DNA of 64,000 nucleotides, taken from NCBI GenBank assembly GCA_009746045.1, contig RPFO01001354.1, positions 1 through 64,000 of the forward strand, written 5' to 3'. The stretch's first letter is position 1. Each line of letters starts with the position of its first letter. The notes under the pieces were generated by a model, which saw only the letters and a list, made by a program, of their open reading frames with translations, was not told the origin of the DNA and made no database searches. Source of the stretch: Mesostigma viride (Eukaryota; Streptophyta; Mesostigmatophyceae; Mesostigmatales; Mesostigmataceae). Shown one piece after another: positions 51,928 to 61,800 of this stretch. A program made the position numbers and the translations under genes.

Positions 51928-53930
51928 TGAATTGAATTGAATTGAATTGAATTGTAACATAACTCCGTTGGGAGTATATGTAGCACATAGCCCAGAGAAG
52001 GGGCATATGGCCTATCATACATTCTAAGCTACTTCCTGCAAGGGTGGGAATGTAAACAACACTTGCTCTAGGTGCACTAGGGCACCTGCACCACCCAGAG
52101 TTTCAGGCAACACCCAGCGAAGGGGAGCCTGTCATAGGTGGGGAAGATCATCATGGCTATACAAGAGCTAGGACATGGCTTCTCTACAGAGAGCATCTCT
52201 CTGCATGGCATAGAATAACTAAATAAAGCTAGGCATCATCTGGAGTGTGGCTCATCATAGGCACACATGTACATGATTAAATAAAGCGCGTGGCTTAGCT
52301 GGGATAGTGCCTCTAGGAGGCGTACATGTACATGGCCACGGTCCTACGTCTATCTATTCTACACTACTACTGCTGTATTCCCCTAAGCTGGGGCGTCTGG
52401 AGTCGCTGGGGCCGCGGGGGTCGCCTGCCAGGGCTTGTGGCCGACGTAGATGGCCGCCCCCTTCCAGTACACCGGCTGGCCCGCCTTGGTCTGCCGGAGC
52501 TGGTGGTAGGTCGGCCATAGCTCCCGTCGCCGTTGTTGCTGCGCCAGGGTCAGGTCGTCATCAAGGGTGAAGAGAGTCTTCTCGAGCCGCTTGCGGCGTC
52601 TGAGAAAAGAAATCTTGTCCGCCGGGGTCTTAAAGGTGAGAAGGAGCGGGGGCGGCCCTGCCTTACCCCGCGCGCGGGGAAGGCGGTGGGCGGCCAGCTC
52701 GATCTCACCAGTAAGGCCCATGCGATCAAGGATTTCTCTCTCAAAAGCACGTGCAAGCTTCTCGGAATTCTCACCTTCCTCCATCTTGAGATTCTTGACA
52801 ATGACGTTAAGGCTGCGCTTGGCGAGCTCGGCCTCCTCGCGGAGGTCAAGCGTCTGCCGCTGGAGCTGTGCTGCGACGGCGGAGGTGGTGGAGGTGGTGT
52901 GCTGCTTAAGCATGTCCGCCCAGGTCGTGATGGGAGGAGCATCGCCGGCCAGGCCAGCCGGGGCTGGCTTGGCGGCAATGTCCTTCACCGCCTGGGCGGT
53001 GAGGCCTGCGGTGTTCTGCAGAACCTCGATAGCGATGGCGTTGTCCTTAAGACGCTGGTCGATGTCGCGGAGCTGGGCGGTGATGGAGTCGGAGGGGGGG
53101 GGGGGGGAGGAGGCGAGGAGGGTGGCGGTGGCGGCGGCGGTGGCGGTGGGGATTTTGGGGAGCTCAGCAGCCATCTTACGACCCATGACTTCCATTTCGC
53201 AAGAAAGGGGCGTCATATGCTGTGTGAGGATGCGGAGGAGGGCGAATTCGGTCAAGGGGACGGGTTGCCAGAGGTCCGCGGAACAGCGTTGAAGGATGGA
53301 AAAGAGGGCGGCAAGCTGAAGGCGCGGTCGCGACCAGCCAGACAGGTCAGCCGAGCGGAGCTGAAACTGGCCGTCAGACTGGCTGCGGAAACATTTGTGG
53401 CGTTGGAGGCGTTGGCACAGGTCAAGTAGGGAGGCATACGACCCATAAAACAGTAGCTCCAGCATCCGGATGTGTGGCTTGTCGAAATAGCCAGGTCTGC
53501 GGACGTCGAAGGTGGAAAATAACTCGTCAACGTCAAAGTCGGTCTCAGACCAGCTAGGTTCGGTGGGGCGGCTGCGTTTGGGCTCGGGCGAGGCTGAAGG
53601 CGAGGCAGGAAGCCCGGGAGGGTGCTGGACGACCACCAGTGCGCGACTAGTGTCATCGCTGCCTGCCGGGCCTGAGGGCGAGGCTGCAGCCGGAGCTGCA
53701 GACGTATTTTCATTGCCGAGCGCAGCCGTCAGGCTGCGTTGCGTCGATAAGCGTTTGCTCATCGTATATTGCGTAGTAGCGTCGGAAAATTATATCAGCA
53801 TGTGCGTCTTAGAAAGACGAAGCGATTGTGATATTCACGACTAAATTCGGTGCTCAAACGTGAAAGTTATGAGCTCCGCCGTCAGCCATGGCTACCTCGT
53901 GGCTCGTGGCTCGTGGTCCGGAGCATTCTC
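51928..53930 (-). mobile_element. Half-LINE (ORF1-only) retroelement, full-length copy
   Basis: On the minus strand: a 5' leader (about 53915-53763) shared with the copy at 15.37 kb, one intact ORF1 (53762-52383), then a 3' tail of about 430 bases ending in a (GAATT/AATTC)n microsatellite at 51928-51955. No reverse-transcriptase ORF lies between ORF1 and the tail. The copy at 56.67-57.7 kb has the same ORF1 end joined to the same tail, so the ORF2-less structure is a family feature rather than a one-off deletion. Confidence 0.7.
52383..53762 (-). CDS. LINE ORF1-type RNA-binding protein, 459 aa, intact
   Basis: A nucleic-acid chaperone of non-LTR retrotransposons that coats element RNA. The N-terminal 85 residues are Ala/Pro/Ser-rich. 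Then comes a segment with LELLFYGSYASLLDLCQRL, a coiled-coil stretch (LRDIDQRLKDNAIAIEVLQN), and an RRM-like part (KRSLNVIVKNLKMEEGENSE, then EREILDRMGL). The C-terminal domain has LLLTFKTPADKISFLRRRKR, LWPTYHQLRQTK and VYWKGAAIYVG. This order (coiled coil, RRM, C-terminal domain) is that of L1-type ORF1p. It is open without breaks, so the copy is young or under selection. Start ATGAGCAAACG at 53762. Confidence 0.85.
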   Translation of the reverse strand: MSKRLSTQRSLTAALGNENTSAAPAAASPSGPAGSDDTSRALVVVQHPPGLPASPSASPEPKRSRPTEPSWSETDFDVDELFSTFDVRRPGYFDKPHIRMLELLFYGSYASLLDLCQRLQRHKCFRSQSDGQFQLRSADLSGWSRPRLQLAALFSILQRCSADLWQPVPLTEFALLRILTQHMTPLSCEMEVMGRKMAAELPKIPTATAAATATLLASSPPPPSDSITAQLRDIDQRLKDNAIAIEVLQNTAGLTAQAVKDIAAKPAPAGLAGDAPPITTWADMLKQHTTSTTSAVAAQLQRQTLDLREEAELAKRSLNVIVKNLKMEEGENSEKLARAFEREILDRMGLTGEIELAAHRLPRARGKAGPPPLLLTFKTPADKISFLRRRKRLEKTLFTLDDDLTLAQQQRRRELWPTYHQLRQTKAGQPVYWKGAAIYVGHKPWQATPAAPATPDAPA

Positions 53931-53944
53931 CACCCATCCATCAA

Positions 53945-54200
53945 GGAAAATTACATTAAATTAAATTAAATTAAATTAAATTAAATTAAATTAAATTAAA
54001 TTAAAACATGCCTCCGTTGGGAGATCATGTAGCACATATTCCGTGATGGATGGTGGAGTGGAGAGAGCCGCGTAATCTAACTAACCTAACGCTAATCTAC
54101 CTAGTCTAGAAAAGCCCTAACTACCCTACTCATCAAAACGCCTCCTCCTCTTGGAGGGAGGTGGCTTGCCCACAGGGTCGGGCGTGTGAGCCTAGCTTGA
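53945..54200. repeat. (TTAAA)n tail and shared element end
   Basis: (ATTAA)n at 53948-54004 is followed by CATGCCTCCGTTGGGAG-ATCATGTAGCACAT and CCCTAACTACCCTACTCATC. The same sequence occurs in part at 57600-57660, at 57965-58095 and reverse complemented at 51820-52000. It is a different element's 3' end. Confidence 0.8.
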
Positions 54201-54479
54201 CAATCTTCTGCCACCGCGTCTTGTTCTGCATGGCAGTCCAAAGAAGGGAGAGAGAGTGGATGCGGTATTCAAACTGCCGGGCTGGGACCAGTAGGTCATC
54301 CAGCAACATCTGGATGTAGTTCGAGACATGTAGTCCCTACCCTTTTGGGAATGCCCTTGGGGCCAGGCCAGGTCACTGAGTATGCCGCCCTGGCTGGCCA
54401 AGCCGCTGGGGGCCTGCCAGACCAAGGGCGGTGTCGACCTGGCTGGTGCGAGCAAGGTGTCCTACAAATGCTATCCTAC

Positions 54480-55140
54480 GCCGATCAAGTTTCGTTTAAG
54501 TGGCCAGCCGGAGCGGCTGCTTAGGTTTTAGCGGACAAGTGTTCGAAGCGCGTCATTGGTGAATTACTTGGGAACTTGGGTTTCCCCGCGAAACTCCAAC
54601 CGCACGTTCAGATTTCCAAATCTCAAGTAAAGTTCGGCGCAACTTTCTGAACGGGGGCAGTTGACGAGCAGCATTCCTCCGGACGAATGAATTGCGTTCC
54701 ATACTTGCGCAAAATTTTGAAAGGTAGCTTGCGTGCAGCCCTACTAAAATTTGCGCGGACGTTCAGATTTCCAAATCTCGGGTAAATTTCGGCGGAACTT
54801 TCTGAACGGGGGTAGTTGGCGGGCAGCGTTCCTCCAGACGAATGAAATGCGTTCCATACTAGCGCAAAATTTTGAAAGGTAGCTTGCGTGCAGCCCTACT
54901 AAAATTTGCGCGAAGTGTGGGACTGAAAATTCGTAACGGAAACGTTTTGGTAGTTGCCGTCACTTCCTTTTGTGCAAACGTGTGGGAGTGAAAATTCGTA
55001 ACGGAAACTTTTTGGTAGTTGCCGTCACTTCATTTTGCGCGAGTGTTGGGCTGAAAATTCGTAACGGAAACTTTTTGGTAGTTGGCGTCACTTCCTTTGG
55101 TTCGACTGAAAATTCGCTGAAATTCGCTGAATTCGTACCG
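54480..55140. repeat. Tandem direct repeats (about 157 bp x2, about 63 bp x3)
   Basis: CGTTCAGATTTCCAAATCTC ... CCTACTAAAATTTGCGCG occurs at about 54604 and 54762. CTGAAAATTCGTAACGGAAA ... TTTTGGTAGTTG-CGTCACTTC occurs three times between 54915 and 55095. No gene. It may be part of an untranslated retroelement region. Confidence 0.8.
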
Positions 55141-55151
55141 TAGCCTAATTT

Positions 55152-56300
55152 TTAGTACCTCGAAGTGACGGGGCACCTAAAAATTTGCCCACAAGTACAC
55201 TTGGCAGCGCGCTCACTGGGAAAAATTGTACAGCCGCTCCGGCGGGCCACTTGAACGAATTGTAACAGCGGCTGTCTAATCTCGTCCGAAATACGAGGCA
55301 TGCCCTGATACAAAGACTCTAATGACGGGTGCTTGGAAAACCCTACGTTCAGGACCTGTCGGAGCATCCTGTAAACTGTGCCGTCTAGCTTAGCTGCCAG
55401 TGTGGGTGTGAGTGTCCACGCCTCGGCGCCATACGTGAGCACCGTGAGGACGAGGACCTTGAAGAGCATGCGCTTGCAGTGCACTACAATACGGTTCATA
55501 GGAGACGCGAAATGAGTGAGAATGTTACCCAAGCTGTACCGAGGATTCGCACCGTCGATTCAACAATTGTTGGTTCGTTTTGCGCCATTTGGCGAGCATC
55601 GACTGGAGCCTGAACCTAGCGGGGGGAATCATGCGGGGGAATCTTGCAGGGGAATCTTGCGGGGATTAATTCCGAACCTGACTTTAGCGAAGTCCTACTA
55701 CATTTTGATTGGTTACACGGTACTACATTTTCGTCACTGAAAATTTTCTCTAGTTGCGTTTGTGGATCGTGCGTTCCGCTGAAATTTTCGTGTTCAGTGA
55801 ACAGATCACAATTTGATCCGGGCGCAAAATGATTGGCTTTACGGTACGAACCAAAAACGAAATTTTAGTATCTAAGCTCCGCAGCGCTTGCTGAATTTGC
55901 CCCGGAAGCCCGGGGGCACTTTCCCCGCTGAAAAAGGTGTCCGCGGAAGCGTATTGTAGTGTGCTCGCCCAGGCCCTTGGAGCGCCAGTAGGTGTTGAGC
56001 GAACGAAGCCTAGCCCAGGCCAGGCCGATGCGGATGTCCACATCGTCGGCGGTGTCATGGAGCCAGCTCTCCAACAGTTTGAAGCGATCGCGGAACGGGA
56101 CCTCCGTACGTCCCGTCGAGCAGGCGCGGCCGAGGCGGGGTGCTGGAGGTCCCAATCACCATCACCTCAGTTTTGACACTAATCTCCAACCCCACCGCCC
56201 ACGCCTCCAGGCCCAGACAGTCCAGCCAGGTCTGAATGTGCTCGGGGCTCGCGATGAGGGTGGTGTCATCCGCATAAATCAGGTCGGCCAGGCGGATCAA
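55152..56300 (-). pseudogene. LINE reverse-transcriptase pseudogene
   Basis: On the minus strand 5' to 3': the RT catalytic motif in LADLIYADDTTLIASPE (about 56290-56240; YADD active site) with VGLEISVKTEVMVIG, then RFKLLESWLHD and LNTYWRSK (56100-55960), then VLTYGAEAWTLTPTL with LDGTVYRMLRQVLNVGF (55450-55340). These blocks are in different frames, so the gene is dead. Only the palm-to-C-terminus part remains; no endonuclease domain is seen. Confidence 0.8.
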
Positions 56301-56339
56301 GGAATATGTACTACATGATCTCCCAACGGAGGCATGTTA

Positions 56340-56670
56340 TAATTTAATTTAATTTATTTTTATACATAGAGTCACTCTCTGATATGAGAAGCCATGCCTT
56401 AGCTTTTGTATAGCCACGTTGATCTTCCCCCACCATGACAGGCTCCCCCTTCGCTGTGTATAGCTTGATAGATCATGGGGGTGCATGCGCAGGTGCCCTG
56501 GTGCACCTCGAGCAAATGTCGTTTACATTCCCACCCTTGCAGGAAGTAGATTAGAATGTATTAAAAGCCATATGCCCCTTCTCTGGGATATGTGCTACAT
56601 TCACTCCCAACGAAGTTATGTTCCTAATCAATTAATAATAAAGTAGGATATATGTCCCAATTAATAATAA
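56340..56670 (+). repeat. Half-LINE 3' tail copy
   Basis: The sequence from GAGAAGCCATGCCTTAGCTT to CTCCCAACGAAGTTATGTT parallels 57350-57720 and, reverse complemented, 51960-52200. A solo or nested tail ending in an AT microsatellite. Confidence 0.75.
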
Positions 56671-57052
56671 AGTAGGATATATTGAGAGAGAAATCCTTGA
56701 TCGCATGGGCCTTACTGGTGAGATCGAGCTGGCCGCCCACCGCCTTCCCCGCGCGCGGGGTAAGGCCGGGCCGCCCCCGCTCCTTCTCACCTTTAAGACC
56801 CCGGCGGACAAGATTTCTTTTCTCAGACGCCGCAAGCGGCTCGAGAAGACTCTCTTCACCCTTGACGACGACTTGACCCTGGCACAGCAACAACGACGAC
56901 GGGAGCTATGGCCGACCTACCTCCAGCTCCGGCAGACCAAGGCGGGCCAGCCGGTGTACTGGAAGGGGGCGGCCATCTACGTCGGCCACAAGCCCTGGCA
57001 AGCGACCCCCTCGACCACCGCGGCCCCAGCAACTCCAGCCCCAGCCTAGGGG
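56671..57052 (+). pseudogene. 5'-truncated half-LINE ORF1 copy (C-terminal 125 codons)
   Basis: Nearly identical to the C-terminal part of the intact ORF1 at 52383-52750 but on the opposite strand, starting at AGAGAGAAATCCTTGATCGC and ending with TAG at 57047-57049. The 5' truncation is typical of target-primed reverse transcription. Confidence 0.9.
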
Positions 57053-57730
57053 ACTACAGCAGTAGTGTAGAATAGTTAGACAGTGGCCTTGTACATGCCC
57101 GCCTACTACAGGCACTATACCAGCAAAATTGGTGCGAGAGGTCCCCAGTTCGATTCCGGTCGGATTCATTTGCAGATCGCGTTTTCCGCGTTTTCCGCGG
57201 CCCGGCACTGAACGCAAAGGTTTTCACCTTTGCGGAGTGTCTGATCAGACTATACCAGCTGAGGCCTAGCCTTTTTAGTCATGTACATGTGTGCCTATGA
57301 TGTGCCACACTCCAGACGATGCCTAGCCTTATTTAGTAATGTTGTGCCCATGCAGGGAGTCACTCTCTGCTGAGAAGCCATGCCATAGCTCTTGTATAGC
57401 CATGATGATCTTCCCCCTCACAGGCATGCTCCCCCCTTACCCGGGCATAGCGTGATAGACCATGAGGGTGCGGGTGCCCTGGTGCACCTAGAGCAGGTGT
57501 TGTTTACATTCCCACCCTTGCAGGAAGTAGCTTAGAATGTATTATAGGCTCATATGCCCCTTCTCAGGGCTATTAAAAAAAAATTAAATTATAACATGCC
57601 TCCGTGGGGAGGTCATGTAGCACATATTTCATGATGGATGGGGTGGAGGAAGCCGCGTGATCGAACTATCTCAGGGCTATGTGCTACATATACTCCCAAC
57701 GGAGTTATGTTCCTAATTAATTAATTAATT
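57053..57730 (+). repeat. Half-LINE 3' tail with inserted SINE-like piece
   Basis: After the ORF1 stop the tail matches the reverse complement of 52380-51940 (CCACACTCCAGACGATGCCT, TTCCCACCCTTGCAGGAAGT, CTCCCAACGGAGTTATGTT). It contains 57128-57240, the tRNA-related segment also found at 32.6 kb, and a second insertion at about 57570-57670. It ends in (TTAA)n. Confidence 0.75.
57128..57240 (+). mobile_element. tRNA-related SINE-like element, second copy
   Basis: The same B-box-like AGTTCGATTCCGG and ACTGAACGCAAAGG-TTTTCACCTTTGCGG end as 32612-32722, with a small GCGTTTTCC duplication. Confidence 0.55.
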
Positions 57731-58845
57731 AATATATGTCCCAATTTAATTTTAATTTTTCATTTAATTTTACATCACTATATCTTGATCGACGCTTCTA
57801 CTTTATTTCAAGTAATTCGATCGATCTGCCACCTTGTGCATGGAGGATCGACCAAGCTGTCCGGCTCGATTGATCAATTATTAGGAGTAAGGTTGATGAT
57901 GTCAAGGAGACAACCAGCGCAGGCCAGAAATCGGGACAAGGTTGATTAAAAATATTATATAATAACATGACTCCGTTGGGAGATCATGTAGCACATATTC
58001 CTTGCTGGATGGATAGAGGTGGGCGAAGCCGCGAAACCTAGCTAATTTAACTCTAAGATAATCTAATCTAGCAAACCCTAGCTACTCTTCTCAGCAAAGC
58101 ACAAGGTTGATGATGTATTTATATCCTCGATGAGCCTTAGTCCTTGTAAGAGATACTGCAATGGACGGGGACTTTCCAACTGGGCCAGGAAACAAGCTCT
58201 AGGCTCATGAAATTTAAAGCGATGAAATTACGGGATGGCTCATGCAGGCATCCCTTGTTTTAAGAGACATCACTGATGAATCTTAACCGTTGCGCAAGTC
58301 AGGTGTCACCTTAGCAAGCAACATAAAAGGTAATCTCTCCTAAATCAAGTTGACTATACACATGTTGCTGCACTAATCTACATGTGCTGGATGCATACAG
58401 GAGTAGCACCGACACTTCATTGTTCGGGAAAACCATGAGCAGGCGAGGATGCTGCATCCTTTTTCTAAAAAATGTGCAGCCGCAACAGGTACCCAACATG
58501 GCCAGAAAATGTATGTACAAAAGTGAGGGCAGACAGACACAAACCTGCAAGCCCAAAGGGCTTGACGGCTCGGCCTCATCCCCAACATAGTTGCATGGGG
58601 CGTGTGCAGCATTATCTCAATTAGATGCAGTGGGTCTCATCCCATGAGGATGTATGGAGCACAGGCACCGGGCCGCGTCATCCCGTCTCGATGCTCTGCC
58701 TCAGCTGGTCGCTCATGTTCCCGCAACCAAACCAACGCTTCTTGGGTTTCTGTCCGCACAATACGGGTGGGAACATGCACCAGTGGGTGTGGGGCCAGAT
58801 GGGGAGAGCGGCGCTGAAAACGACTTTGTATAAGATAAGGCCAGG
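57731..58845. other. Spacer with element ends, no gene seen
   Basis: AT-rich sequence. Another element end lies at 57960-58095 (CTCCGTTGGGAGATCATGTAGCACAT). Between 58100 and 58845 nothing recognisable is seen. It probably includes the 3' UTR of the coiled-coil gene. Confidence 0.5.
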
Positions 58846-58849
58846 AGGG

Positions 58850-58879
58850 CTACAAAGGAATGAGGTTCTCATCCTGGAG
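58850..58879 (-). CDS. Candidate last exon of the coiled-coil gene
   Basis: After the acceptor TCTCGTTGCCAG ten codons (LQDENLIPL, TAG) fit the phase-0 donor at 59331. It is short, hence tentative. Confidence 0.4.
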   Translation of the reverse strand, partial: LQDENLIPL

Positions 58880-61800
58880 CTGGCAACGAGACCGGGTTGT
58901 TAGCTATACCACAGCTATATCCTGGTAACGCCTTAACTTTCTCCATAAACCAGGCAATCTGTTAGCTAGATGTTAACTGCAGCGCATAAACTAGTGAGAA
59001 CTATAGAAACACTGAAAAAGAGGTCTTCACTGGCGAAAGGAATATTGCGCCCCTCCCCAATTGTATCCTGAATGAGAACCAGTAGACCAATCACGACGCA
59101 TTGGGTGGTGCCCGCCTTAACATACCTGCACTTTCAACAATGGCTGCCACCGTAACTAAACCTCTTGCAAACTTGGAAAGCTATCTGTACAGTGGAGCGG
59201 CGCCCCTCACTTGCCCTTACATACCTGCACCTGGAGCAGTGGCCCGCATCTCGTACTACGAACACGAGCAGTAGTATACATGCGAAACTTCTGTTTAGTG
59301 GATAGTAAACAAGTGCCCCTCGTTACGTACCTGCACCTTGAGCAGCGCCTGCATCTCCGAGATGCGCATGCGCAGGGACTCCTCGACCGCGGCAGCCGCC
59401 TCCGCGCGCTGCATCGCCTGCTCCTCCGCACGCGCGAGCTGGCAGAAGAAGAGCACATAGGCATGCACACACAATGACAACGTGAATGGCAGCACAAATG
59501 ATAGGAATATCACAAACGGAATGACCGGTCCAGGCATAATATCATGGCTTGGATTGGCAAGGACCCAGACCACAAGATGTGCCACGCCAGCGTTTGCATG
59601 TCTAGAACCAGCTGGGTTAACGACTGCATTCTTTTGATGGAAATGAGTATGAGGTGGCTAAGGCGGTGTATCTTACATTTAGGAACCCGATCAACATTAC
59701 AAGTTGTATAGGTGTTATGTACAACGTAGACAGCATTCCCAGCCACCATACAGTCACCCACCTGCATGCCCGCTACTACTTTGGTAGGCCACCCACCTGC
59801 ATGCCCGCTACTTTGGTAGGCCACCCACCTGCATGCCCGCTACTTTGGTAGGCCACCCACCTGCATGCCCGCTTCTACTTCGGTAGGCCACCCACCTGCA
59901 TGCCCGCTACTTTGGTAGGCCACCCACCTGCATGCCCGCTACTTTGGTGGGCCACCCACCTGCATGCCCGCTTCTACTTCGGTAGGCCACCCACCTGCAT
60001 GCCCGCTACTTTGGTAGGCCACCCACCTGCATGCCCGCTACTTTGGTGGGCCACCCACCTGCATGCCCGCTTCTACTTCGGTAGGCCACCCACCTGCATG
60101 CCCGCTACTTTGGTAGGCCACCCACCTGCATGCCCGCTACTTTGGTAGGCCACCCACCTGCATGCCCGCTTCTACTTCGGTGGGCCACCCACCTGCATGC
60201 CCTCACCAGGCACCCACCTGCATGCACTTGACGCGGCACGCCTCCTCGGCCACCTCCAGGTCCATCCGTGCAGCCACCAGCTCCGTCTGCACCGCTGCCA
60301 TCTCGCGCTGGAGCGACGCTGTGCCAGACGCCAGATCGCCGAGCTCACGTTCCTTCTGCTGGACCGCCCCCTTGGCATCCTCCAGTTCCCGTTTCTGCTT
60401 CGCCAACAGCCCCTTGGCCTCCTCGAGCTGACCCGTGACTGCTGCCAGCTGTCCTCGCACCGCCTCCAGCTGGCACGTCCCTTCCTTCAACCTCATCCCC
60501 TTGTCCCACAGCTCCTCCCGGGTCGTATCCAGCTCACCCTGGGCAACCGCCAGGTCTCCCTCTGCCTGGTCGCCTCTGGCCTCCGCAACGCCCAGTTCCG
60601 TTGCCAGCTGGTCCGCCCTGGTCGAGGCGGTCCTCTCCTTATCACGCAGGATGACGATTTCGGCCTCTAAACCGGCCACCCGCGCGGCCAGCCTCTCACC
60701 CTCCGCTGCCAGCTCAGCACGCGACTCCTCAGCTTCCTCCCTCTCCCTCCGCACCGCCTCCAGATCCGCCACAACCCTCTCCCGCTCCCATCGTTCCTGC
60801 CCCAAACAGGACCTAAACCCCTCTGCGACGACCTCCACCTCCTGCAACCGTGCCTCCGCATTCTTCGCCCTCCGCTCCCCCTCCCCGGCCGCCCCCAGCG
60901 CCTCGGCCAGCCTCACCCCCATATCGTCCCGCTCCCGCTCCACCCCCGCCAGCTCATCGGTGACCGACGCCAGCTTACCCTCGAGCGACGCCTCTCTCTC
61001 CGCCCACGCCGCCCGCTCCCGATCGCCCTCCCCCCGCAGGGTCTCCAGGGTATCCGTACGGGCCGCCAGCTCATCTCCCAGATCCCGCGCCACCCTTTCC
61101 GCGACCTCGCGAGACCTATTCGCGGCATCCAACGCTGATTCTAGCGCCGCCACAGCGGCGCTCCGTTCCGCCAGCATGGACCCGAGCCGGGACACCTCGG
61201 CCTCCTGCCGCGCCAGCTCGGCACGCACGCCCGCCAGCTGGCCCCTGGCCGCCCCCAGCTCCCGCTCCACCCGGGCGCCCTCCGCGGCCGTGGCCGCCCG
61301 CGCCGCCTCTAACGCTTGCATCCGCGAGACGAGCTGGTTCTGCTCCGCGGCTGCGTCATCCGCCTCGCCGAGCTTGCGGTGGAGGCTATCCGCCAGGTCG
61401 CCGCAGAGGCCCTGCAGGTCGGCCACCCGTTGCTGCGCCGTACCCAGGTCCCCTTTGAGGCTGTCGTTTGCCGCCCGGAGGCTCGCGATATCCATCCCAA
61501 GATTCTCCTTTTCCAGCTCGAGGGCTCGGAGTGTCTCCACGCATGCGGTCGCCTCCGCGTCCGCCTGTGCCTGCCGGCACATCGCATCCGCGAGCTCCGT
61601 CCGCAATTCTTCCGCGCGCAACTCTGCCGCCGCCACCTGCCCGACCAACCCCTCCGCCCGCCGCGTCTCCCGCTCCAGCTCTCTCGCCAGCTCAACAACC
61701 CGTCCCTGGGACTCGGCCAGCTTGCCCTCGGCGGCCGCCAGCTGCGCTCGCAGCGCCGCTGCTGTCGCCTCGGATTCCCTCTCCTTCTCCCGGGCCGCCC

